Shown piece after piece: positions 8,526 to 16,994 of a stretch of DNA of 59,824 nucleotides (position 1 is the stretch's first letter; each line of letters opens with the position of its first letter). Source of the stretch: Marinilactibacillus kalidii (GTDB taxonomy: Bacteria; Bacillota; Bacilli; Lactobacillales; Carnobacteriaceae_A). The notes under the pieces were generated by a model. The model was not told the origin of the DNA. It worked only from the letters and a program-made list of their open reading frames with translations, and searched no databases. The stretch covers positions 1 to 59,824 of the forward strand of contig NZ_JAGFVM010000002.1 in the NCBI RefSeq assembly GCF_017599325.1. The letters are read 5' to 3'. The position numbers and the translations under genes were made by a program.

Positions 8526-8563
8526 AAAGAGATTCCTCACAACAAATGAGGAATCTCTTTTTT
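8526..8563 (+). terminator. Terminator after the lipoprotein gene
   Basis: A perfect 14-bp stem (8526-8539 with 8547-8560) followed by a T tract. It closes the dehydrogenase-lipoprotein unit. Confidence 0.9.
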
Positions 8564-8566
8564 CTA

Positions 8567-8606
8567 CAAAAAAAGTGAGTGAACCTATTAACTGGTCCAC
8601 TCACTT
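8567..8606 (-). terminator. Terminator after pepV
   Basis: Arms 8573-8581 and 8598-8606 form a 9-bp stem followed on the minus strand by seven T. It faces the lipoprotein terminator from the other side. Confidence 0.85.
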
Positions 8607-8616
8607 ATTTACTTTA

Positions 8617-10032
8617 TTATTTGACTAGTTCATAAATCGCTTCTGCGTAAATCGCCATAGCATTCATTAAATCATCCACAGCCATAAATTCATTTGCTTG
8701 GTGCATTGTATCGATACTATCTGGGAACATCGCGCCATAAGCAACGCCACGCTTCATCAGACGACCATACGTACCGCCACCAATGACTTGTTCACTTGGT
8801 TCAAGACCTGTCTGGCGTGCATATACATCAAGAAGTGTTTGAACAAGTGGATCATTTCCAGGAACATAGTGAGGTGTTTTACCTTCTGGTAAAGAAACTT
8901 CTACAGCATATTGAGATAATTTGTTTTTGATCTGAGTACTAATTTGCTTTTCACTCGTACCTTGAGGATAACGCATATTGACTGTCATTTGACCGCCTTC
9001 TTCAGCGTTAAACTTAAATATTCCTGTATTTGAAGTCAACTCACCCATTACTTCATCGGTATGTGCAACGCCTAATTTTTCTCCTGAAGGATCGTCATGC
9101 AGGTAAAGTGCTGCTACCTCTATAAAGTCTTTAGCATCTCCACCAAAGTTATATTCAGACAAGAAGCGTGCAAGATACGTCGCTGCATTTACACCTTTAG
9201 CTGGTGTACTACCATGCGCTGCTTTACCAACGATTGTAATCGTTACACGATTTTCTTCTACTGAAAGTTCGCCTGTTACCGGTTGACCTGATAGAAAATC
9301 TTGAAATTCATTTTGTAATGCTTCAGGATTTTCAGAGTCAATCACCGCTACAGCATCTTGAGGAACCATATTCGCACGAAGACCAGATTCAAATTCAACT
9401 AATGTATGTGTACCACCAGTTGCATTTCCTTTGAACGTTAAGTTCGCTGACACATTCCCCTTTTCACCGTTTATAATAGGGAACATTGCATCTGGAGAGA
9501 ATCCAAAATCTGGTTCAGGTTGTGTTTCAAGATAATGCGTAATGCCTTTCCATTCACTTTCTTCATCTGTTCCCAAAATGAAACGAATCTTTTTAGAAAC
9601 CGGTAAGTCTAATTCTTTGATCATTTTAATCGCATAGTAAGCGGCCATCCCTGGTCCTTTATCATCGCTTGATCCACGAGCATAAAGACGACCATCTTTA
9701 ATGACTGGTTCAAATGGATCTGTCTCCCAACCTGTTCCAGTTGGAACGACATCAACGTGAGCCAACACGCCCATAATTTCGTCACCATCACCATATTCAA
9801 TGTGGCCAGCCCAGTTGTCAAAGTTTTCAGCTTTGAAACCGTCTCGCTCACCAATTGCTAAAAATGCTTCAAGCGCTTCTTTTGGTCCAGGTCCCACAGG
9901 TGCTTCTGTTGTCGCTTTTGAATCATCGCGAACACTATCAATTTTTAGAATCGTGAATAGATCCTCTAAAAAATCGTCTTTTCGTTTTGCTGCTTCTGCT
10001 TTCCAATCTATTGATTGATTTGCCATGTTCAT
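8617..10032 (-). CDS. pepV: Dipeptidase PepV, M20 metallopeptidase
   Basis: Cytosolic zinc dipeptidase of lactic acid bacteria that cleaves dipeptides with a broad side-chain range. 471 residues, the family length. Metal-site motifs are GVLAHVDVVPTG (His), ARGSSDDKGPG (Asp) and LGTDEESEWKG (Glu) in the first 160 residues, with a lid domain insertion in the middle and GGTYGRLMKRGVAYG near the C-terminus. AGGAGG lies 4 nt before the ATG at 10032 and 10 nt before a second ATG at 10026 (MANQSIDWK); either may be used. It is divergent from nnrD. Confidence 0.95.
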   Translation of the reverse strand: MNMANQSIDWKAEAAKRKDDFLEDLFTILKIDSVRDDSKATTEAPVGPGPKEALEAFLAIGERDGFKAENFDNWAGHIEYGDGDEIMGVLAHVDVVPTGTGWETDPFEPVIKDGRLYARGSSDDKGPGMAAYYAIKMIKELDLPVSKKIRFILGTDEESEWKGITHYLETQPEPDFGFSPDAMFPIINGEKGNVSANLTFKGNATGGTHTLVEFESGLRANMVPQDAVAVIDSENPEALQNEFQDFLSGQPVTGELSVEENRVTITIVGKAAHGSTPAKGVNAATYLARFLSEYNFGGDAKDFIEVAALYLHDDPSGEKLGVAHTDEVMGELTSNTGIFKFNAEEGGQMTVNMRYPQGTSEKQISTQIKNKLSQYAVEVSLPEGKTPHYVPGNDPLVQTLLDVYARQTGLEPSEQVIGGGTYGRLMKRGVAYGAMFPDSIDTMHQANEFMAVDDLMNAMAIYAEAIYELVK

Positions 10033-10100
10033 TATTCCTCCTATAATACTAGCTTGTTCGTGAAGAAGTCGTCATGCACCACTTCTCACTTCTATTTACC

Positions 10101-10129
10101 ATTTTATCACTTTTTTGTTTGAATACCAA
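10101..10129 (-). promoter_or_regulatory. pepV promoter
   Basis: Minus-strand -35 TTGGTA (10124-10129), 17-bp spacer, -10 TAAAAT (10101-10106), with TGA forming an extended -10. Confidence 0.6.
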
Positions 10130-10199
10130 TTTTCCGATAGGTAAATGATGTGCATAATTCAATAAGCGAGCGTAAAATAAATAAAAAGGAGGATTTTTC

Positions 10200-11030
10200 A
10201 TGAAGAAAATAGAGGAATCTATGGTTAGACAATCCATACCGATAAGAGAAAAAAAGAGCTATAAAGGTACTTATGGGCGCTTATTATTTGTAGGAGGAAA
10301 TGAACAAATGGGTGGTGCGATCATTCTTTCAGCAGCTGCTGGTTTACACTCTGGTGCTGGACTTGTTACAGTAGCTAGTGCACCTGTCAATGTTCATGCA
10401 CTACATGCTAGAATTCCTGAAGCGATGTTCTTAGATATGTATGACTTGGATGCATTACAGGAAATGGTGAAAGGCATGGATGGGATCGTGATTGGTCCTG
10501 GGCTTGGGCAGGATGACCGGTCCAATAAAGTGCTAGAAACCGTCCTTTCAGCTACTTCAACTGAACAGTTTATCGTTGTAGATGGTGATGCGATATCAGT
10601 TTTTATCAACGAATCTATGAACAGACCAGCAGCTGACATCATCTTCACACCTCATCTTGGGGAGTGGAAAACATTATCTGACCTGTCTCCTGATGAAGAA
10701 TACCTAGATTTGAATCAAGAAAAACGGGCAGCACTTGATGCAACAGTCGTTTTAAAGAAAGATCAAAGTGAAATTTATTTTCAAGATGAAGTATGGCAAA
10801 ATATTCCCGGAAACCCTTCAATGGCAACTGGTGGTATGGGAGATACACTTGCTGGGATGGTTGGCGGATTTAGTGCACAGTTTGCTTCTCGTAAAGAAGG
10901 GATTTTATCGGCTGTTTATCTTCACAGTCTGATTGCAAATCGGTTATCCGAGACCCATTATGTAACCCTACCAACTATGATCATAAATGAGATTCCCAAA
11001 GTCATGAAAGAATTTGCTGAACCAAACTAG
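10200..11030 (+). CDS. nnrD: ADP-dependent (S)-NAD(P)H-hydrate dehydratase
   Basis: Repairs hydrated NAD(P)H (NADHX) using ADP; ribokinase-like fold. 276 residues, as for stand-alone NnrD proteins that lack the epimerase half. Motifs: KGTYGRLLFVGGNEQMGGA near residue 20-38, SGAGLVTVAS, IGPGLGQ, FTPHLGEW and the catalytic GNPSMATGGMGDTLAGMVGG near 203-222. Start ATG 10200 follows GGAGG at 7 nt. No epimerase gene (nnrE) is adjacent. Confidence 0.93.
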   Translation: MKKIEESMVRQSIPIREKKSYKGTYGRLLFVGGNEQMGGAIILSAAAGLHSGAGLVTVASAPVNVHALHARIPEAMFLDMYDLDALQEMVKGMDGIVIGPGLGQDDRSNKVLETVLSATSTEQFIVVDGDAISVFINESMNRPAADIIFTPHLGEWKTLSDLSPDEEYLDLNQEKRAALDATVVLKKDQSEIYFQDEVWQNIPGNPSMATGGMGDTLAGMVGGFSAQFASRKEGILSAVYLHSLIANRLSETHYVTLPTMIINEIPKVMKEFAEPN

Positions 11031-11087
11031 TTTTTCCTAGCTTTCTTCGTTATACTGAAAAGGAATAAAGAAGAAAGGTCGATTTAA

Positions 11088-11342
11088 GTGAATAAGAAAC
11101 TATTTGTGATTTGTTTAGCTATTTTTGCGCTCGGTTTTGCGCTAATGTATTTCAACCAATCCCTACTCTTTTTGATTGGTATGGCTGGAATCGTTCTTTT
11201 TGCATTCGGTGCAGGTCCTAGACTTGGAGATGACGGTAATGAAGAACGTTTCAAAAAGGATCAAGTTAGATTGATCAAGCTAATGTGGATCAGTGCGTTT
11301 TATGTTTCTTCTGGTATTATTGCACTTTTCTTTGTAGTCTGA
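11088..11342 (+). CDS. Small membrane protein of unknown function
   Basis: 84 residues, not recognised. It begins with GTG at 11088 after AAAGG. The chain has two adjacent hydrophobic segments (about 4-22 and 26-42), a short polar cytosolic-type stretch rich in Asp, Lys and Arg (about 46-65), and a third hydrophobic segment (about 66-84) that ends the protein. It follows nnrD by 57 bp and is closed by a strong terminator, so it is probably a real gene. Confidence 0.6.
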   Translation: MNKKLFVICLAIFALGFALMYFNQSLLFLIGMAGIVLFAFGAGPRLGDDGNEERFKKDQVRLIKLMWISAFYVSSGIIALFFVV

Positions 11343-11349
11343 GTAAACG

Positions 11350-11394
11350 AATAACCCGAATGCCTTCATGTAGAAGGGATTCGGGTTATTTTTT
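11350..11394. terminator. Bidirectional terminator between the small membrane gene and rsuA
   Basis: Arms 11350-11367 and 11373-11390 form an 18-bp stem with one mismatch. T runs on the plus side and A-rich sequence on the other suit convergent genes. Confidence 0.85.
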
Positions 11395-12109
11395 AGGCTT
11401 TTAGCTGTGCTATTTCCGCCTTGGTACATTCTCTATATGCGCCAAGTTCTAAGTGAGGATCTAATGTTAGTTTTCCCATTGATAATCTTTTAAGGTAAAG
11501 CACATCTTTTCCTACTGCATGAAACATTCGCTTCACTTGATGAAACTTACCTTCTTGAATCGTAATTTCCACTTTAGAGGTTTGTGTTTCTTCATCAATC
11601 GATAAGATCGTTAGTTCAGCAGGCATCGTAACATAGTCATCAGCTAATGTTACACCTTCTTTGAACTGCGTAATATCCTTGTCTGAAACAAGTCCTTCTA
11701 TTTCGGCGAAGTATGTTTTATCAACATGGCGTTTAGGCGATAGCAATCGATGCGTTAATGCGCCGTCGTTCGTCAACAAAAGCAATCCTTCTGTATCGAT
11801 ATCTAGCCGACCAACCGGATGTGGCTCTTGAACGATATCACTTGGTTGTAATAAATCTAAAACCGTCTCATGCATATCGTCTTCAGTAGCACTGATCACA
11901 CCCGCAGGTTTGTTCAACATAAAGTATACAAACTCTTGATAATCAAGTGCTTCTCCAGCAATCAAGATAACATCCACGTCAGGATCAACTTGTGTTTTAG
12001 GATCTTTGATAACCTCACTATTGATTTCAATCATCGACGCTTTCAGTAATTTCTTTACTTCTTTTCTTGTACCTAACCCACTATGTGCGAGTAATTTATC
12101 TATTCTCAT
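11393..12109 (-). CDS. rsuA: 16S rRNA pseudouridine synthase, RsuA/RluB family
   Basis: Converts a uridine of ribosomal RNA (U516 of 16S in RsuA) to pseudouridine. 238 residues. An N-terminal S4 RNA-binding domain (MRIDKLLAHSGLGTRKEVKK, about 1-60) precedes the catalytic domain. The catalytic Asp is in PVGRLDIDTEGLLLLTNDG near residue 100-105. It lies 52 bp after the MurJ-type gene on the same strand, an arrangement also known from Bacillus (ytgP with an rsuA-like gene). Target site is inferred from the family. Confidence 0.9.
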   Translation of the reverse strand: MRIDKLLAHSGLGTRKEVKKLLKASMIEINSEVIKDPKTQVDPDVDVILIAGEALDYQEFVYFMLNKPAGVISATEDDMHETVLDLLQPSDIVQEPHPVGRLDIDTEGLLLLTNDGALTHRLLSPKRHVDKTYFAEIEGLVSDKDITQFKEGVTLADDYVTMPAELTILSIDEETQTSKVEITIQEGKFHQVKRMFHAVGKDVLYLKRLSMGKLTLDPHLELGAYRECTKAEIAQLKA

Positions 12110-12161
12110 CTTGTCACCTCTCTTCTAGTGTAGCTGATTTGGAGTAGAATTGAAAAGAGGA

Positions 12162-13832
12162 TTAGTTGATTCTTAATTTGTTACGGACACGAGTTGCTTG
12201 TTCACCAATTAGTCTGTCCGCTAAACGTGTTTTTAGAACTAAATAGCCATATACAATGATACCGACTGCGGCCATGACTGGTAGGGATAAGCCTGCTTGA
12301 ATCTTGCTATCATAATCTAGTACCATTCCTAATCCCATTTTAGTTAGTAGCGTGAATACGCCCATAATCAACGATAAAATCATGATGAGCGCTGAGCGTC
12401 TAAAGAGCAAGCTAGCTGAGAAGCGAGTCGCTTTATGCATGATACGCATCATTAGATAACAAGTCACTCCAAAACCAGCAATTGTTGAGTACAACATACC
12501 ATAAGCGTTAAGCCCTAATACACCAACGAATAATGGCTGGGTAATAATTTTAACAACAAAACCAATAATCAATGCCCAAATTGCAGGTCTTGTCTGATTG
12601 GCTGCTTGTAGCATGTTTCCTAGTACTGCATAGAGTGCAATAAATATACTCATAAAAGCAGATACTTGTGTTACAGAAGTTCCTAATGAACTTGCAGAAA
12701 AGAAAACATTGTATAACGGTTCAGCGACTGCTGCCATGCCGACTGCTGCCGGGAACATTGCAAAAAATAATAATTGAACACCTTTTGAGAATTGTTTGCT
12801 AACTTCTTTCACATTGCTCTTTGCCATCAAATTACTGATCAACGGTACTGTTGTGATCGACAATGCTGTACCAAATGACGTCAAAATCATAATCAGTTTA
12901 TGTGCATTTGCTTGGGTTACACCATACGTTTCTTGTATCGTATCATTATCCATATCAGAGAAAAATTCTACGATTGGCTTATAGGTATTTTGATCGATTT
13001 GTTGAAATAATGTAATACCTGTTGCAATGATAATAAATGGAATAGACGTTTTAACGATCTCGACTAATAAAGCTCTAGGAGAAACTTTTACCTTATTAGC
13101 ACTATCTTCAGGCTCATAATTAAAAGCCGTATCCAGACGTTTAATCTTCCATGCTAGATAAAGTAATGAGAAAATTGCACCAATGAAAGCTGCAAAAGTT
13201 GAATAACCAACAGCTGTAACATTTGATCCACCTAATACTTGCGTAATCGCATAAGCTGATCCTAACATGAACAAGATACGAGCGAATTGTTCAATGATTT
13301 GTGAAATGGCGGGGCCAGCCATTGTATTGTGTCCCTGCAAGAATCCACGTGTCACACTTTGCGCTGGGATAATCAAAAGAGCAGGTACTAGCGCACGCAT
13401 AACGATAACCGCATCTTCTGTGTTCGCTGATGGACTTGTGCTAGCCAGCACTGGTGCTAATACGTATAAAGCTATCGCCGATACTACCCCAGTGAAAACC
13501 ATTAATTTTAAACCTTGTTTATAAATAGCTTTTGAAATTTCATATTCTCCAATTGCATTATAATGACTAATTTGTTTGGAGATAGCTGATGGTACTCCAG
13601 CTGTCGCTAGAGCCAGAAAGAAAGCATAGGGGTTGTAGCCGATTTGGAATAATGCATTTGCCGCATTGGCATCTCCACGTCCACCCATCCAGGCCATCCA
13701 AGGAATAATATAGACAATTCCTAATATTCTTGAAATCATGCTGGATGCAGTCATCCAAGCCGATCCACTGACCATTTTCTGATCATTTGACATTTCTTTT
13801 TTAACTACATTTTTCGAAGCCTGATTATCCAT
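12162..13832 (-). CDS. murJ: Lipid II flippase MurJ/YtgP-type, polysaccharide biosynthesis family membrane protein
   Basis: Polytopic membrane protein (556 residues) of the MVF/YtgP/SpoVB exporter family; YtgP of Bacillus acts as a lipid II flippase in peptidoglycan synthesis. The chain is a run of about 14 hydrophobic helices with short polar loops. The N-terminal motif SGSAWMTASSMISRILGIVYIIPW is the family signature. A charged loop near 235-250 and a cytosolic-type segment near 275-310 also fit. Start ATG 13832 has AGAAGG about 11 nt upstream; ATG 39 nt later is a weaker option. It has its own promoter and is followed by rsuA. Confidence 0.88.
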   Translation of the reverse strand: MDNQASKNVVKKEMSNDQKMVSGSAWMTASSMISRILGIVYIIPWMAWMGGRGDANAANALFQIGYNPYAFFLALATAGVPSAISKQISHYNAIGEYEISKAIYKQGLKLMVFTGVVSAIALYVLAPVLASTSPSANTEDAVIVMRALVPALLIIPAQSVTRGFLQGHNTMAGPAISQIIEQFARILFMLGSAYAITQVLGGSNVTAVGYSTFAAFIGAIFSLLYLAWKIKRLDTAFNYEPEDSANKVKVSPRALLVEIVKTSIPFIIIATGITLFQQIDQNTYKPIVEFFSDMDNDTIQETYGVTQANAHKLIMILTSFGTALSITTVPLISNLMAKSNVKEVSKQFSKGVQLLFFAMFPAAVGMAAVAEPLYNVFFSASSLGTSVTQVSAFMSIFIALYAVLGNMLQAANQTRPAIWALIIGFVVKIITQPLFVGVLGLNAYGMLYSTIAGFGVTCYLMMRIMHKATRFSASLLFRRSALIMILSLIMGVFTLLTKMGLGMVLDYDSKIQAGLSLPVMAAVGIIVYGYLVLKTRLADRLIGEQATRVRNKLRIN

Positions 13833-13871
13833 GTGTAAAGAAACCTTCTTTCAACAAGTAAACACCTTTGT

Positions 13872-13899
13872 TTATTATATTTGAATCAATAGATACGTG
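13872..13899 (-). promoter_or_regulatory. Probable murJ promoter
   Basis: Minus-strand -35 TTCACG (13894-13899), 16-bp spacer, -10 TATAAT (13872-13877). It lies downstream of the small-RNA terminator, so murJ need not be read from the RNA gene. Confidence 0.5.
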
Positions 13900-13908
13900 A
13901 AAAAACAT

Positions 13909-14094
13909 AGAAAAAGGCGCATCGAAATGCCCCATTTCCAACTAGACTCTATTTTACTGTTTTAGCCTACCTGTTGCAATGTGGTTTCATGAGAAATAGC
14001 GTTTTTAGTAAAAACTTAATTCTTTTAGTGCCGATAAAATCTCTCTATGTTTGTAAAAAATTCTTACCTCTCAGGATACACGCACAGTCTATTT
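13909..14094 (-). ncRNA. Candidate structured small RNA, 6S RNA-like
   Basis: About 186 nt between leuS and murJ have a promoter, a terminator and rod-like pairing but no ORF. A terminal helix is possible between UAGACU (14086-14091) and AGUCUA near 13940-13947, then CCUG with CAGG. A large poorly paired middle bubble follows, then an apical stem (CAUAGAGAGAU with AUUUCUCAUG) and a GUUUUU/AAAAAC hairpin. It ends in a GC-rich stem with UUCG-type loop (13914-13931) and a U tract. Size and architecture are those of 6S RNA, which binds sigma-A RNA polymerase. A cis-acting leader of murJ is the main alternative. I cannot confirm 6S from primary sequence. Confidence 0.45.
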
Positions 14095-14100
14095 TATCAA

Positions 14101-14130
14101 ATTATCGTTTGAACTGCACTGTTTATTCAA
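14101..14130 (-). promoter_or_regulatory. Promoter of the candidate small RNA
   Basis: Minus-strand -35 TTGAAT (14125-14130), 18-bp spacer, -10 GATAAT (14101-14106). The -35 starts directly after the T tract of the leuS terminator. A second possible -10, TAAAAT with extended TGA, lies at 14091-14096. Confidence 0.5.
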
Positions 14131-14163
14131 AAAAGAAACGATAGGAGATTATCCTATCGCTTC
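14129..14163 (-). terminator. leuS terminator
   Basis: Arms 14135-14146 and 14152-14163 form a 12-bp stem with one G-U; six T follow on the minus strand. Confidence 0.9.
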
Positions 14164-14178
14164 AAAATTATCATTCAA

Positions 14179-16599
14179 TTAGTTAGGTGCTACGATATTA
14201 ACGAGTTTTCCTGGGACAACAATTACTTTTCGCACTGTTTTTCCTTCTAAATGCTCTTTAATATTTTCATTATCCATGGCTAGTTTTTCTAATGCTTCTT
14301 TGGTAATCGTTCTTGAAGCTTTTGCTTTTCCTCTGATTTTACCATTTACTTGGAAAACCACTTCTACTTCATCTGTTACTAGTTTTGCTTCGTCATAGAT
14401 TGGCCATGCTTCGTAGGAGATACTTTCTCCTGTTTGTGCAATGCGACTCCATAGTTCTTCCCCAACGTGTGGCGCTACAGGCGATAGCATTTTCAGGAAG
14501 CCTTTAATATAGTCAACTGGAAGGCCTTCTGCTTTATAAGCAGCATTTACGAATACCATCAATTGTGAAATTCCAGTATTAAACTGAAGATTTTCAAAGT
14601 CTTGTGTAACCTTTTTGACTGTTTGGTGATAAACAACATCTAAAGAACCATCATTGATCGTTGTGATTCTATCTCTTAAACGGTCCTCTTCATCTATTAA
14701 TAGTCTCCAGACACGGTCAAGGAACTTACGAGATCCTTCTAGACCATCTGTACTCCATGCGATTGCTGCATCAAGTGGCCCCATGAACATTTCATAAACA
14801 CGCAAAGTGTCAGCACCAAACTCTTCTACTACATCGTCAGGATTGACTACGTTTCCTTTTGATTTAGACATTTTCTCGTTATTTTCCCCAAGAATCATCC
14901 CTTGGTTATAAAGACGTTCAAATGGTTCTTTCGTTGGAACCACGCCAAGATCATAAAGGAATTTATGCCAGAAACGCGCATATAGCAAGTGAAGTACGGC
15001 ATGTTCCGCTCCACCAATGTACAGATCAACTGGTAGCCATTTCTTCAATTTCTCTGGATCAGCTAGTTGTTCAGTATTTTTAGGATCGATGAATCTCAAG
15101 AAATACCAAGAACTGCCTGCCCATTGCGGCATAGTGTTTGTATCACGTTTTCCTTTTTTGCCTGTTTCTGGATCAACTACATTAACCCAGTCTTCGATGA
15201 CGGCTAAAGGTGACTCCCCCGTACCGGAAGGTTGAATTTTGTCTGTCTTAGGCAGCTCGATTGGTAGCTCCGATTCTGGAACTGTCGTTGTTGTCCCATC
15301 TTCCCAATGAATAACTGGGATCGGCTCTCCCCAATATCTCTGACGAGCAAACAACCAGTCACGCAGGCGATACGTAATTTTCTTCTCGCCTACTTTTTTC
15401 TCTTCCAAATACGCAATCATCTTCTCAATTGCTGCTTCTTTATTTAATCCATCTAGAAAGTCTGAATTGATATGCTTACCATCTTCAGTATAAGCTGCTT
15501 CTTCAACGTTACCGCCTTCTAATACAGGAATGATTTCCAAATCGTATTTATTTGCAAATTCGTAGTCACGCTCATCATGTGCCGGTACGGCCATAATCGC
15601 ACCAGTACCATAAGATGCTAGAACGTAATCTCCAATCCAGATTGGTATTTCTTTACCATTGACTGGATTAACAGCATAAGCACCAGTAAAGACACCCGAC
15701 TTATCTTTGTTCAAGTCAGTTCGTTCAAGATCTGATTTCAAACTAACTTCCTTAACATACGTTTCTACTGCTTCTTTTTGTTCATCTGAAGTGATTTGTT
15801 CAATCAAGTCCGATTCAGGGGCCAACACAGCATAAGTTGCGCCAAACAAAGTATCCGGACGAGTCGTGAAGACAGTGAAATCAAGATCAGTGTCTTTAAT
15901 TGCAAAATTAACGTTCGCACCCTCTGATTTACCGATCCAATTTCTTTGCATATCTTTAATGTGTTCTGGCCAATCGACAGCCTCTAGATCTTCCAGTAGA
16001 CGATCCGCATAAGCTGTAATTTTTAACATCCATTGTTTCATCGGTTTACGATAAACAGGATGCCCTCCACGCTCAGACTTTCCATCAATGACTTCTTCAT
16101 TAGCCAAAACCGTACCCAATGCCGGACACCAGTTAACCGCTACTTCTGCTTCATATGCCAAACCTTTTTCATAAAGCTTAATGAAAATCCATTGCGTCCA
16201 CTTATAGTAATCGGGGTCAGTAGTGTTGATTTCTCTTTCCCAGTCATAACTAAATCCAAGTGCATTAATTTGACGTTTAAATGTCTGAATATTCTTTTCA
16301 GTGAATTCAGCCGGGTCATTTCCTGTATCAAGAGCATACTGCTCAGCAGGAAGACCAAAAGCATCCCATCCCATCGGGTGTAGAACATTGTATCCTTGAG
16401 CGCGTTTCATCCGAGAGATGATATCTGTGGCTGTATACCCTTCAGGGTGGCCTACATGAAGCCCTTGTCCTGATGGATACGGAAACATATCTAGTGCATA
16501 AAAGTTTTCTTTATGTTCATCTTCTGTAACCTTAAAAGAATGGTGATCTTGCCAAAATTTTTGCCATTTTGGTTCAATGGATCTATGATTAAAAGACAT
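14179..16599 (-). CDS. leuS: Leucyl-tRNA synthetase
   Basis: Class I aminoacyl-tRNA synthetase that charges tRNA-Leu; 806 residues, the normal bacterial length. The HIGH-type motif is in [16 protein letters not shown] near residue 40-52, the CP1 editing domain spans roughly 220-420, and the KMSKS motif is in [13 protein letters not shown] near residue 575-580. Start ATG 16599 is preceded by AGGAG. Expression is controlled by the upstream T-box, whose specifier reads a Leu codon. Confidence 0.98.
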   Translation of the reverse strand: MSFNHRSIEPKWQKFWQDHHSFKVTEDEHKENFYALDMFPYPSGQGLHVGHPEGYTATDIISRMKRAQGYNVLHPMGWDAFGLPAEQYALDTGNDPAEFTEKNIQTFKRQINALGFSYDWEREINTTDPDYYKWTQWIFIKLYEKGLAYEAEVAVNWCPALGTVLANEEVIDGKSERGGHPVYRKPMKQWMLKITAYADRLLEDLEAVDWPEHIKDMQRNWIGKSEGANVNFAIKDTDLDFTVFTTRPDTLFGATYAVLAPESDLIEQITSDEQKEAVETYVKEVSLKSDLERTDLNKDKSGVFTGAYAVNPVNGKEIPIWIGDYVLASYGTGAIMAVPAHDERDYEFANKYDLEIIPVLEGGNVEEAAYTEDGKHINSDFLDGLNKEAAIEKMIAYLEEKKVGEKKITYRLRDWLFARQRYWGEPIPVIHWEDGTTTTVPESELPIELPKTDKIQPSGTGESPLAVIEDWVNVVDPETGKKGKRDTNTMPQWAGSSWYFLRFIDPKNTEQLADPEKLKKWLPVDLYIGGAEHAVLHLLYARFWHKFLYDLGVVPTKEPFERLYNQGMILGENNEKMSKSKGNVVNPDDVVEEFGADTLRVYEMFMGPLDAAIAWSTDGLEGSRKFLDRVWRLLIDEEDRLRDRITTINDGSLDVVYHQTVKKVTQDFENLQFNTGISQLMVFVNAAYKAEGLPVDYIKGFLKMLSPVAPHVGEELWSRIAQTGESISYEAWPIYDEAKLVTDEVEVVFQVNGKIRGKAKASRTITKEALEKLAMDNENIKEHLEGKTVRKVIVVPGKLVNIVAPN

Positions 16600-16633
16600 C
16601 GTTGATTACTCCTCTTTATTCTATTTTTATTTT

Positions 16634-16893
16634 AAAAAAAGCCCTATACACTATACAATTGTATAGCGCATAGGGCGAAATATTCGCGGTACCACCTAAG
16701 TTCACTGCATAAAAGCAGCCTCAAATCTTTAACGCAGATTTACGGTTCAAGTTTAGAAGAAATAGATTACATTCTTGTTCACTCAAACAACTTCCAGGCG
16801 AGTTCTGTTCCCCTTTATACACATTTCCACCGACCATGTGCTCTCTAGGCTAAAGGATTCACGTACTATTCCTGTTCAAAGTTATTGATTAGT
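16634..16893 (-). promoter_or_regulatory. T-box leader for leuS (Leu, CUC specifier)
   Basis: The minus strand carries the T-box antiterminator core GGUGGUACCGCG (around 16683-16695) and a downstream terminator stem of about 19 bp (16640-16676) with a T tract. In stem I the specifier-loop context GAACAGAACUCGCC near 16795-16810 shows CUC, a leucine codon, matching leuS. Family knowledge: uncharged tRNA-Leu pairs with the specifier and the UGGN bulge, stabilises the antiterminator and switches leuS on. Confidence 0.95.
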
Positions 16894-16896
16894 GTT

Positions 16897-16925
16897 ATCT
16901 TACCAAAACCACGCCATTGTCGCAA
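16897..16925 (-). promoter_or_regulatory. Promoter of the leuS T-box transcript
   Basis: Minus-strand -35 TTGCGA (16920-16925), 17-bp spacer, -10 TAAGAT (16897-16902) with a preceding TGG. Confidence 0.6.
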
Positions 16926-16954
16926 TAGCAATTTCACATCGACGTACAAACATT

Positions 16955-16987
16955 AAAGACCGTTTAGCCTTAAGCCAAACGGTCTTT
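16955..16987 (-). terminator. Hairpin terminator after the LysM autolysin gene
   Basis: A 14-bp stem (16955-16968 with 16974-16987). The T tract is short, so termination may be partial. It separates the autolysin gene from the leuS promoter. Confidence 0.65.
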
Positions 16988-16994
16988 ATCAATA

